Positions 11,901 to 23,700 of a stretch of DNA of 64,000 nt are shown here, one piece after another; the first letter of the stretch is position 1, and each line of letters starts with the position of its first letter. The notes below the pieces were generated by a model. That model worked only from the letters and a program-made list of their open reading frames with translations. It was not told the origin of the DNA and made no database searches. The position numbers and the translations under genes were made by a program. Origin of the DNA: Neodiprion pinetum (taxonomy: Eukaryota > Arthropoda > Insecta > Hymenoptera > Diprionidae); the NCBI RefSeq assembly GCF_021155775.2, contig NC_060232.1:30759922-30823921 (forward strand), in the 5' to 3' direction.

Positions 11901-14900
11901 GTTCATGACGTTTGCTATTGACTGCAGTTTTCACTAAATTAGAGGGTGTCATTTTAGGTTGCTTATGAAAATCTTGGAACTCTTGCGAATCTTGTGAGTT
12001 CGATCGAAAGAAACTTTCATCAGAAGGTATAAATATGCCAGGTCTAGGTACTCTGAGAATTTCCGTGACATCACTAGGCTTTTTCTTTTCAGTTTTTCCA
12101 ACATTTCCTGTTGGCTCCTCCTGTTTACATTCCTGATTCCCTTTCGATATTTTATTCGATTTAACAATAATATTGGAATTGCTGCGCTCCTCAGGGCTGG
12201 GCCTTTTTCTTCTATCAGGAGCATAATTTGGGGCCTGAGTACCTGATCGTGCCCTGCTATTGGTTGGAGCTGTAAAGAAGTGGCTAAGACCGTCGAATAG
12301 ACCTTTCAATTGACCTACACCGGGTTTGATTTTACTGTCAGATGAGAAAGTCGAGCTGTCATGGCTAATTTTCTGCTTCTTTTTATTGTCCAAAGGACTT
12401 ATAGCTGGCTGTATATTAAATCCAAACGTAGGTTTAGTACTCAAGTCAAGTTTTGGTAATGATGCACCAAAGGTGTTTGTTATGTTGCTAAAAAACGGCG
12501 ATTCCACGTTTAGTTTAGCAGCAGCTGCAGCAAAGCCCCAAGGTTTGTCCTCGTTAAGATCACAAGAGAAAGGCCCTGATGATTTTTGATGTTCTTCTTG
12601 TTCTTCCTCCTCGTCATCATCGGAGGAAGACGAATCGCTAGAATCACTTGAACTACTCGAACTACCTTCAGCATCGTCGTTATCCTGGTCGTCAGAGCTA
12701 TCTGTATCGTCAGAACTATCACTTTCGCTAACCTCGCTGCCGCTGCTGCTAGACACTGGGGGCACCCTTCTATTAGGGGTGCTTTTTTTAGGGGTTACGT
12801 TGTTCTGAGACGATTTAGGACTGACACTTTGAGAGGACCTAGACTTATCACCGCCCCCCACCCGCTTTAGCTTATTGTGATCTGCGTTAAACGCGCTCGA
12901 TCTAAAGAACTTTTGCTTCTCTTTAGAGATCCTATCGTTCTTTTCTTCAAGCAGCCTACCCTGGCCTGCGAGTGGGGTGGGGGGTTGTGGTAATGGAGAA
13001 GGATTTTGGGTTGGTTGACAGGGAGAGACAACACCCGCATTACCGTCCGAGCAGCTCTCCACCAGAGCTGCGGGCGCAGTACTCTTCTTTGCTGGAGTCA
13101 CACCTGCCAAGCTCTTCCGTGATACTCCTAATCTGTAAGTCAACCAAATACTTGCAATGTAGCGTATTAAATTGGGAATGTTCGATTACCTCGTCAATTT
13201 GCTGTTGACAATTAGATTTTACGAAGAATTATGGTAAATTTTTTACAGTTCTAATTGATTGTCCATTGTAGAATCATACTTTAACTACATTTCAATTCTT
13301 TGCACGACATTCATCATGATTCATTAGGGCTAAAGAGTGTTTACTTAATGGATATAAACATCAAACAAATGATTTCGAGTATTTCGTCACCTATATGTCA
13401 CTAAACTTGTTTGATGAAAACATCACATTTCTTGTCTCTGAAAAAATTATTTTGAAAACTATCTTTAAACCTTTTCGGCTAGTGTTTGTGCATGGTAATT
13501 TTATTTTAAGAGTGAATCACACATTTCAACTTACTTTCTATTCTCACGAATCTTGCTAAGTTTTTTCCTTGTACTTGTGGGTGTCCCAGATTCAAGATTA
13601 GATGCATCATGCGCTTTATGTTTTTTACTATCTTCCTTTGGTGTGTTGGGTGCATGTGCAGTTTGACAGTGTCGACACCTCCACGGTGCTTTATTTTTTT
13701 TATCCAAAACGGGGTCTAAGCACGTTGGGTGATAGCACTTGATGCATCCAGCACACTTAACTAGATAGTTCTGAGACGCCTGCTCCAGTTTGCAGCCAGC
13801 GCATGTCGGAGAACAATCGTCACAGCTCCATGACGTACCTCTGTCCACAAGAATCGAAAGTTCTGGAGGAGCGCACGAATTGTGAAGCGCTGCACCACAT
13901 ATACTACATCTACTCAACTTCTCTGCAGCGTTACGTTTGTTGTTGTTGTTATTTCCAGCTGTTGTAGTCCCAAGACACTCTTTGCATATCGGCAATGGTG
14001 CAGGAGGCTAGACAATACAAACATCAATAATAATGAATTTCAGGATCCAAGGTCAACGACATGCTCAGCTTCAAGTTAGGGCATTAGTAATGACTGTTTA
14101 GCGTGATTTCTTTATCATTATAACATTTTCAATACGGGTGCAAAACGTTTTTTGAATTGAAGAAACCTTCGGTTACTATGGGTTCACGGACTAAATTTGT
14201 GAGATGGCGATAAAACATAACACTACAATAAATTCTAGAATTTTTCTATAACTAATATTCAGAAATTACTTTTGACTACATTATGATGGAAAGTATAGGT
14301 ATGTTTGATGTAAAACATTGTATAAACGATTCCGTAAGACAGAAGACTTGTAGGGGAAAATATGCAAGTCACTTGTCCTAAGTATTTGCATGACGTTTGG
14401 GACTCAAAAGCAGATCACCATTTGTTTCCATGTATTCCATTTTATCAGTAATGCATACATTTACGATGTGTAAATACATATGTTATACAACCATGTAGCT
14501 ATTGCATCTTAAGTTTAATTTGTTTGTAGTTATAATGCTTTCTAACCCATCCCATCCTTGATTTACATGAAGAGTTTCTGCAAATTACGTTTTGTTATGT
14601 AGTGTAAAATTTGATAAAGTTTTGCTGTACAACCCGGCTAGGATGATCAGTCAAATCGTCTTTTTTTTTATTGATTTGAATGTTACACCAAGTGAGATAA
14701 CAGCCCGGTATAATCACAGTGAGTTGTCAAGAAGTTATCATATACATTAAAATGCCTTGCAAGTTACTTCGACAATGCACAAAGAATTCATAATTTAATA
14801 TTCAGGTTCCTGATCATTTTCAACACGTGAGAAATAACCCTGCAGATATCAAGATGGATAACTCTACCGTTGCCCTTCATTTTTAAACGGTTGTACAGTT

Positions 14901-17900
14901 CTGTCACACAGTAGAATGTGTACATACAGTTCTATCCACTTATTTATGAGAATAGTAGCAGCCCAGTGCGACTCCATCCAACATTTTCAAATACTTCTTG
15001 TGGCAAAACTATTGATCATAGTAATATGCTCTCTCGGATGTTTTTGTAGAGTTTATCGAGACCTTGGAAACTCTTAAACGTAACTTTTCTCTATCTGTAA
15101 CAGTTAGGTCAGCGTTCGCATAAGTGTGTGATCCTGTTCCGATTTGGCTTAGAAATATCGGTATACCTCTAAAACTATTGATCTAATTGTATTAAAATGT
15201 AGACTAAAACCTAGCCTGACATAGCTATCCACAGACAAAAAAGAATCAAAATCGTTTCAGTAATTTTAGAGTGATAACCTAACATACAAACAGACAGACA
15301 GACAGGTGTTGAATATGTCGAAAAGAGAAGAAGCAATGCAGCTTCAAAGAATAAACTATAAAAGCGCCAGTTTCGATTGATTTCTTATAATAGAAAGTTG
15401 TGGACAGTTGATGTCTATCATTCGACATATACAGTAGATGAGATACAAAATGAATGGTTAACAATTCTCTCTGTCTCTCACACGCTTCAGCTATATCATG
15501 GCTTTCAAGTGGCCAGTATAGAATGAAGATGGAAATAAACAACTTTCTAAAAATAAAATAAAGTAAATACAAACAGGATCCATATCATCCCAAGCACATC
15601 ATCGTGACACCAATCCTTGGTGACCTTGATTCAAAAAGATACTTGTGTATATTCATTGAACGTACAATAATATATATGGGTCTCAATACACATGAATACA
15701 ATGGTTCTCGATTAAATCGCAAAATATAAGAATCGAACAGTAAAGCTCGTAACCTTCCATACTTCGAGATATACCTGCGGAATCCTATAAATGAACAACA
15801 ATTAAAACGTAAAAGAAAAACGAGTTCACGGGGTCCCCAGAATCGCGCGTGCACTTGTCCCGCAGAGTGAAAAATAATTCGTATATACGTACATAAATTG
15901 TTACGCGTGAAAAAATTAAAATTAAAAAAGTTTTGAATACGTTTCAAATTTGGCAAACATCGTATTACAGTACAACTACCTCAAGCATCTCTTGATCGGT
16001 CGAAAAGCGAATCGAAAAGCGCGCGAAAGGCAGATAATAATCTTCCGGTTTGTGGTGGGGCAACAAAAGAAGGGAAGGGGGAGAAGGTGAAGGAAGGCGA
16101 GGGAACGCGGTTGTAAGACTCGTATCAGGCGTTATATACTTTCTGTTGCCGACGCCGACAAGCTGCACGCGTCGTCGCAACGCTGGGCGTCGCACGTCGT
16201 TGCCGTCGGCGTTGACGCAGTGACATACACGCACGGCACAGCATGCAGGGTAACACGAGTAAACAATAAGAAAAAAAGGCAGGTAAAAGAAAAAAAAAGG
16301 TTTTTGTTCTTGCTAGTGCACGGATCAATAAAGGAAACGATATGCAAATGAGCGACCGGAAGCCAACCGAGATACCACTGGCCCATCGAGGCGTGGGAAG
16401 TGGTCGTGACTCGGTGCGACTTCAGCCCCCCCCCCGGGCTCTACTGAAATACTTGAAGAAAAAAATTGGGGAATAGAGGGAAATGAAAAATAATCATAGT
16501 TGACGTGTGTGATATTCCTCTGTCATGATTTATACCACCCCGCGTTCACTCATCTCTTTAGCAGTCTTTCGACCATATTGTAAAGTAGAAAAACTTAACA
16601 AGGACGTCAAGCTGTTTCCTTTTAATTCACACGAATAACCGTGTACAAAAGCGCTTCTTTACATATGCAAATATATATGAATTATGTTATGTCATCGATG
16701 CATATAAAAAAAAATGAAAAGTAGAAATTAACTGATCACGTACAGTCCGACCTCTCAATAAGAGCGCCAAAGCCCCAGAGAGGGAGTTTTTCCGTAAATT
16801 CAAGTACCCCTCTCTCTGTCTCTCTCTTTCTTTTCGTGTAGGCTGGACGTTGTTATTGACAATAAGAGATTCGCACGTGAATAATTGGAGCTTTGAAATT
16901 GAGTTGGAGTGGGAGAAGCACGCATAACGAAGTACAAAGTAGAAATGGAGAGCTTCTTTCCGATGTTATCACATCATTGGTTAATTCCGTTTTAGAACCG
17001 GAAACGGAGCGACCGACGGAGACGTAATAGAAAATGATTTCAACCAACAAACGGCTACGCGTGCTTGTATAATGTACGAGTCCCAGGGATAGGAACGACA
17101 AGAACTACTTAGATAAGTAAGGATGGATAATTGCGGAAATACCTGCAGTAACAAGAATAAGAGAATGTTAAGCCTTCAAATGATTGTCAGGACGAGGCCC
17201 ATGTCGAACTTTTAACGACCTCTACAAACCATCCGGGAACAACTCTATAATTTACCACGGCACTGCGCACTAATGTATACATTATACTGTATGCATATAT
17301 GCGTAACAGTCAGGTGGTAATCGATCACGCGGCTTAACAGTCCGACTCGTCCACCTTTCCTCCATTTCTTCTATACCTCTTGTCCTGCACCGCCTCATAC
17401 ACAAGGTGATATAATACATGCGCTCATTGCCTTACAATTAGTTTTTATTGTTTCGCGATGTATTTCAACACTGAACTAATAGATGAATCCTGCAATTAAC
17501 ATGGAAAATGCAGGGGAAAATAGTGTGCAATTCAAATGTGCTCAAGGACCTGACGTGAAAGATATTGAACTCTAAATTCAGATAAACTAAACTTATTTTT
17601 TTCTTCTTATTTTGAAACTCTTTTCATGCGATTACGGTAATATCATTCATGTGTTATATATATCAAGTCTTACAACTAAGCAGGCAAATGACCGGCAACA
17701 TGATATCCCATAAACTAATCAATCAATGTACTAATTACATTAAACGGCTTTGTGACATGTCTGGGACGGACGCGTTTGTCTCGAGCGAATTAGATGGTAT
17801 AGAGGCTATAATTACATCGGTACAATGAGTTGTCGATTCGTTATTAAAAAAACAGCGTAAATCATCCGACGTATCACAGTCGGATGTTGAAACGCTCGAG

Positions 17901-20799
17901 AGACTTCACACTAAAATATCCATTCATTGCAAATATACTGCTTGTTATAATAATGCCGTAGAAAAAAGTTTCAGGCGAAGTGTCAAATACTGATATTTGG
18001 GAAGCGAATGGATTACTATACGATTTCTACATTATTATTATACGACCGATAACTGATACAGAAAAGTTTATTAGGCACAAGTTTTTTGTAACCAATCTAA
18101 TACAGGGTTCCGTCCGCTTTTTGGAATCTTAAATTCCCTGAATTTTCCAGGCATTCCAGTCTGAAAATGGGATTTTCCAGTAACCTTTCATGAAATATGC
18201 CACTGATTAATGACAATTTTTTTACAAATTATCACTAATACCTTTAATATTACCTAATAACTAACTTATTACTGTCTGACTATCAATTTACAAACAGCCT
18301 GCAATTTTCCGTAAGAAAAAAAAACGAAAGAAGGTTCGGTATTAGGTAATATACATAGAATGTATGAAGTGGTGCGACGAAACAAAATTTTAAGTGCGAT
18401 ATATTTTTTTATTGAGATCGACGGTACTTTGTATAAGAACGAGTTTATTTCCACGAATGACTCAAAATTCCAGTCTTAATTTCGAAACTCCCTGACTTTT
18501 CCCTACTGTAAAAAACTCCCTGAGTTTTCCCGGTTTTCCCTGTTCGTACGAACCCTGTAATATTATCAAGAGTAAATTGAATGCAAGTATAAAAAAGAAA
18601 AAAGGAAACCCATCATTGCGAAGCTGGACAGTTCTGTTAAAAAATTAGCGTGATCCTCGAATGACTCGCGGGTCGTACCTATAAGACCAATAAATTGTGA
18701 AGTTATTACGCAAATGATGTTACTCATTTCTCATAATTCGACACGACGATATGGCGTGCATACCGAATTTTTATACCGCGAGTCGTAATTATAACACGAA
18801 TACTCTAAGCTCTGACATCGTGTACAGAAAAGCTCGCATATTCAAATAATTTGGTAGCCCCTCGTCACGCTTGCCTGGACATACAAGTTATACTACAGCG
18901 GATTTTCAGCTCGACGTTTCCTCAGTTTGCCAAGTTATATTCTCAAGCGAGAATATAAATTTTAAATAAAGATAAAAACAGAATTATTCCGGTATCGCTT
19001 CGTTGTACATACATATGGTGTATGTACATAGGTATAGAGTCGAAAGGAACGCGATAACATCGAAGAAGGCTAACGGAAGGCGCAAAGAAGGGCCGTCTGC
19101 ACTGGGGTGATCACTTGTCCGTATCGTTAGCTCGCAACGAGCTAAGAATACAAATATGCTATATTATTACTCCCCGCGTCTATCGCAGCCCTAAGTTTGC
19201 AAATTAAAACGCTGATTTGTCAATTTATTTTCGACACTTCGTGTTACAGAGACAACACGAAATCATGATACAAAACGACTAGTTACTTTGTAATCTCTTT
19301 TCCTGAACTATAGAACGATTACTTTCTCGTATGTGGCATAAATACTAATCACGATGCTCATAATAATAAAATCGATAATAATAATAATAATTTATATTCG
19401 TAGGTATAAAATTATCGCGTGTTTTTCGGTAGATCTGACCCGTAACAAAACCACGATAGAAAGCGAGCGAGTGGGTAACGTCGACTTGGCAACGGTAGTT
19501 GAACCATTGTGGTACGGAGCAGGTTTAATAGCTACAAATACGATCGCACGTTGCGTAGGTACACTATGCGTCTTGTAATAGTGCAGATAGTATGAACATT
19601 ATTTGGGTAGATATTCGTGACGTCATTGACATAGATGAAGTAAAAGCAGATGGTCAACTTTTGCATAAATCCCAACTTCATTACTTAATGCCAAATTCCA
19701 GTTTATACTAATAAACCGCTTATTAATATAATTTATACTGATATTCGACGACAATTATTCAACTGATAAGTGATGACGACTGTACAAGTTGTTCTAATCA
19801 GATTGATATTCCCAATTAGCGTATCCCACTGTCCGTAGGTATAATTTATTACGCATTAGGAATAATCTGCACGTTGGATAATATACGGTAGACAGCTGAG
19901 GAGGTTGTATCGAGACTGCGATCGCATTTCACGTTGTTTCTGCATTAGGTTGGCTTGCGTAATATAGAAACAAGCTTTCCGCACTATTACGCCATAATCT
20001 AATATCGCCTATGATATAACATAATATTAATAAATACAACGACATAGCGTAAATTGATCTGTGTACACAACAAATCTTCTGTCCTACTCTTGTGTTCAGT
20101 GTGAACGTGATAGAATGAAGTAATAAAATAGAAACAGATGATCCGAAATTATTTTAGGGAGAGGGGGGTAAATGGTTACCGTAAATGTGACTGCACAACG
20201 AGTACACGTGGTTAAAAGTAAATTGCGGTGGGGGAGAATAGAATACTCACTTTTGCCGGTGAATCCAGGGACGAGTTCTGGGCTGTGGATTCGCTGAGCC
20301 GTTTCCCCGTGTTCGGAGGCCTGTCCGGTTGCCGAAACAACCTCCCGTCCTGCAGGACGAAGCCCCGGTCAACGGCACGTTTGGCCGACAATCTCAGCGC
20401 CGTTCTCAGATCCCCATCGCTGTCCTCTTCGACGGTATGACTCTGCCGTATGTACTTCTCAATGTTTTTCAAGGTCGAGCCCTCGCGCTCGCCAAGTTCG
20501 CGTACCGCCTTGCCGAAGACCTTGCTGAGGTCCGTCGACTTGGAAACCTTGAGCGGACGTGACTGCAGGCCACCAGGATCCTTGTACGAGGATTGTCCCT
20601 TGTTGAATACCTTGAGTACATCGCCGCGTTTTACAGCGACCTCAAGATGCTCCCCGATTTCCTCCTCGTGATAATTGTGATGCTGCCGTATAGCGTGACA
20701 TATCCGCTCGACACTCGGCCGCTGCTTCTGGCTCCGTATCTTTCGTATTGCGTCCAGAAACCACGCCGACCACGTGTCCGCGGACTCCGGCTCCCCCAT
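4780..20799 (-). CDS. enok: MYST histone acetyltransferase KAT6 (enoki mok / MOZ-MORF), 5 coding exons
   Basis: Exons in transcript order are 20799-20251, 14007-13535, 13132-11601, 9873-9491 and 9252-4780; all joins keep frame, giving 2469 aa. KAT6 is the catalytic subunit of a histone H3 acetyltransferase complex. Residues 1-183 form the N-terminal winged-helix (RPSVERICHAIRQ) plus H15-like module. Residues ~189-300 are a tandem PHD finger (CKEC...CSIC...CDDC, CAGC...CIKCYHPTC...CRHC). A serine/acidic linker follows. The MYST C2HC finger CEFC...HMDKC starts near 939. Catalytic features are the autoacetylated Lys in LDHKTLYYDVEPF (~1003), SCIM Cys (~1046), acetyl-CoA loop QYQRQGFGRFLI (~1054) and Glu of PEKPLSDLG (~1080). 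The long tail has KE/RE-rich, PHTPQ-repeat, polyQ and Met/Pro/Tyr-rich parts. The minus-strand frame continues past 9252 to 9297, but that part is intron. Confidence 0.95.
5896..5988 (-). repeat. CAG/CAA repeat encoding 31 glutamines in the KAT6 tail
   Basis: Thirty-one consecutive Gln codons, an interrupted mix of CAG and CAA with a pure run of CAG near the middle and CAA on both sides, at about residues 2068-2098 of KAT6. Further Gln-rich sequence continues on both sides. Likely length-polymorphic. Confidence 0.95.
6055..6312 (-). repeat. 15-bp tandem repeat encoding S-H-T-P-Q pentapeptides in KAT6
   Basis: Imperfect 15-bp units encode repeated SHTPQ / PLPQ / PIPQ pentapeptides. The most homogeneous part is about 6240-6300, where the unit ggagtatgtgactgt is repeated nearly perfectly four times. 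The array lies just N-terminal to the polyglutamine tract in the protein. Confidence 0.9.
7880..8085 (-). repeat. Lys/Glu/Arg/Asp-rich low-complexity segment of KAT6
   Basis: On the coding strand this is a purine-rich tract (pyrimidine-rich on +) encoding alternating KEKE / REKE repeats about 65 residues long. This would form a charged single helix or disordered spacer between the catalytic domain and the Pro/Gln-rich tail. The opposite strand also reads as a long open frame because of the skewed composition; it is a shadow. Confidence 0.85.
9874..11600 (-). other. KAT6 intron 3
   Basis: GT-AG intron of 1.73 kb between the linker exon (donor AAGG/GTAAGA at 11600-11599) and the MYST zinc-finger exon (acceptor TTTGCAG at 9876-9874). 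AT-rich; contains a (CA)n microsatellite near 11447-11477 but no recognisable gene. Confidence 0.8.
11447..11477. repeat. (CA)n microsatellite
   Basis: About 15 CA dinucleotides with one interruption (cata) inside KAT6 intron 3. Confidence 0.95.
15075..15304 (+). mobile_element. Degenerate 3' end of an RTE-type LINE or related SINE
   Basis: The segment has the layout of insect RTE-clade 3' tails: a tccgatttggctt...atatcggt block, a caaaatcgtttcag...tagagtgataa block, then a short tandem tail of acaaacagacagacagac. No coding part remains. The assignment rests on pattern recollection of such tails. Confidence 0.4.
18103..18557. mobile_element. Non-autonomous TIR DNA transposon (MITE-like), about 455 bp
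   Basis: The left end CAGGGTTCCGTCCG and the right end, read on the other strand CAGGGTTCGTACGAAC, form terminal inverted repeats. TA lies directly outside each end. The interior near both ends repeats the idea 'ttccctgaattttcc / ctccctgagttttcc' in opposite orientation. No transposase frame. Located in KAT6 intron 1. Confidence 0.7.
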
Positions 20800-23700
20800 C
20801 TCCGTACTGACAATGAGTCGCGAATGCCTCGCGAATCACTTGACTCGGATCTCGAGTCCCGGTCCCGCATTCACTCAATCGCATTCACATTCTGTCGCCC
20901 GAGTCTCGCAGTCCCACCTCGAACGACCGGCTCCACGGCGCCCTCAGCTTTTTCCGTCACCGGCCACCTTAACTCTCCTCCGCGTATATTCTACAAGGAA
21001 ATGAGCACAGTTTTAATCTCGGTTTCGACTCTTTTTCATCCGAACCGCCGAGAAATAGAGACGACGAACGTACATGGAAAAAATACGAAAAGGAAAGGTG
21101 AAATACTGTTGTAAATTTCTGACTCGAACGGTTCTGTCCCTATTTTTGCCCCGCTTTCGATAATGTTTCGCTAATCGGTAGTGAACAATGGTCTTTGAAA
21201 TTTTTGTCATGAATTTGCGAGTATCAATAACTCTACACTTGTCCATCTGCGTATTTCAGTTTGGTAATCGAAAGTGCTGTCAAAAAATCGTGTACATTCA
21301 TTTGATGGATTAGGTACGTGAAAGTGAAATAATGTTTCGGTGATAGATGACCCGATCGTTAAACGTTTACCTGCTGCCCTCAACCTGGATTATAATTGAA
21401 TTATTTTTTTTTTGCTTTTTTTTGTGTGTCAAACTCGACTCGCGGATTTAGGCTCGCCGTTGGAATTCACGTGTGTAAATCGATATATATTCGAGTACAA
21501 AGTTGTTCTTGACATTCGCTTATAATTTTTCGATTTGTAGGAATAATAATTTAGCAATGTGCGTACATTGTACAAATTATTCATGTGACAGAAAGACACA
21601 TGTTGCCGCGCGTAATGCATTTAGCCCGTCAATGCAGTAATAATGTTCTTGGACGCGGAATAACTTGAATAACTCGTTTCGAATCTCAAGAACGATTTAG
21701 CGATGAATTTTAATTGAAGCGACAGCACTAACCGATGTTTTGAAATTAGCCTTTTAAAAACCGGAAACGAAGAATTAATTCAACCTGCCTTCGGTGCGAG
21801 GCGATCATTCGCCATAATAATAATAACAGAATTATCATGCTTATCATCATAACAATAATGAAGAATATAAGGAAAGTCGAGATATCCATTTTTAGGCATT
21901 TAAAAAGCATAGAATCACGGGACCTCCACAGTATGTATTGTATCACGCGTCACTTGGTCCGCGAGAGACTAATCGATCTGAACAACGACAGATTCTGACG
22001 TACAGAGATCCTCTCTCCTTGTCCTACGCTCGCGGTTGATCACCATTGCGTTCCCTGTTCCGATAGCCATATTATTCCGATTGAATATTAATTCTTTCGA
22101 CTGTATGTGCGGCTCTGATATCCAAATAAAACGTACACCTACATGCTACAATTTGCGACGATGTTGTTTGCATATGTGTCTATCTCTATACACACTTTTT
22201 AGTTCTAGACGTCGGCTCATCCCGTTTGCCAAGCACATTGCTGGCGCTACTAATAAACTAGAAACTTTAGTAGGAAACGTCGTTCAATTTACGTAACCCA
22301 AGATTTCTAGTCTTTGTAGAAAGAGATCTGGATTTCAGGTATGTATTAAAAATACTTAGGTATATACCTCGAGGAGTCTTCGAGTGCAATAGTTTGATTT
22401 CAAGATTGTCTCGTAAAATAATCCGCCTAACGTGGTATTAATAGATTGCCGTCGGTGTGTAGATACATTGTATATTCCAGCCTGGGTTGGTATAATACGA
22501 CCTCAAAATTCTCAACAGCGATTTGACAGCGTGACACGAGTGATTACAATGTTACTTTTGCGAATGAAATTTCTATCTCAAGCAATATTCGTACTACGAA
22601 ATGTCGGGTCATCCGGTGAAAGGTTTGAGATCTGCATGGTCAAGCATGTTATATTCGTCAGAAATTAATTTGTATTTTGAATGCGCGTGATGAAATATAC
22701 AACGTGTTCGATATCAACGTCACACTTTCGATCACTGATCCCAAACGAATGTTTCCCGCCAAAAAACATGGACATCAAAGTGGAGTGCAACATACCGAAA
22801 ACAAGAGGTGGGCAATTGAACGCGTTATTGAGGCTTCTCTCTATACCCTTTTACTAAAACATTTATGAACTACGTCCAGCGATAAAATTTCCGTGCCGCC
22901 GCAATTGGTTAGAAAATGTAGGTGTTCTTACCGTGACGATGTTTACGTTTACAGTACACGGACAGCAGCATTAAAATTCACGAAATCTGCCCGACAACAT
23001 TGATTACGCAACTAGCAAGCTTGAGAAATTAAACTATTGGCAATAATAATACAAACGAGTATCAGAGTGTAAAACGGGACTGAATACGAAACGGTGATAC
23101 GCGACACGAGTAAGACAAGATGCACCTTGACCTAGGATTGGAGTGGCGCGCAAACGCTAGAAGGACGACAATAAACCCGGGCCTGTGCACGCTTAGCTTA
23201 TTAAGTAAAATAAAATACTGACTGAACGTCTGTCTGTCTCTCCGTCCGGTAAGACAGGCCGGGTGTTTGGCCCCTCTCAGACTCTCACCCAAGGTGCAGC
23301 TGCCGCGCGGCAGCAGCTCGACCTGACCGGGCGGCCAACCGCCGCCCGTCGCTTACCAAAAGGCGAAGAATGAAATGCACTCGTTTCCGACCACGACGGT
23401 GATCTGGAAATGAATTGTAATGATCTGGAATCGGTGTTAAGCGGCGGGATGAGCGACCTTGTGAAAATGTCGGACATGTTTAACAATGTAATTGCGACTG
23501 TAGTTAGGCATATGAATAACATTCTCGAAGCTAACATTCCCGACGGGCAGCCATCTTGGGCATACTGTTACGATTCATGTTTCGACCCAGTTTACAACTG
23601 ATATTTAGCCCCTTGCCTGATAATAAAACGTTAATCCGCATCACGTATACATCGAACTTTCGTTATGTCCTTTGCCGGATGACGCAGATGCATTCAGAAG

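Larger units (their letters stand above)
14008..20250 (-). other. KAT6 intron 1 (6.2 kb) with mobile-element remnants
   Basis: Long intron between the N-terminal module exon (donor CAAAA/GTGAGT) and the double-PHD exon (acceptor TTGTCTAG). It contains a probable RTE-type retroposon tail (15075-15304), a CpG-rich GA/GC-skewed block at about 15830-16450 that could be an internal promoter, and a TIR element at 18103-18557. I see no conserved protein-coding exon. Confidence 0.75.
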
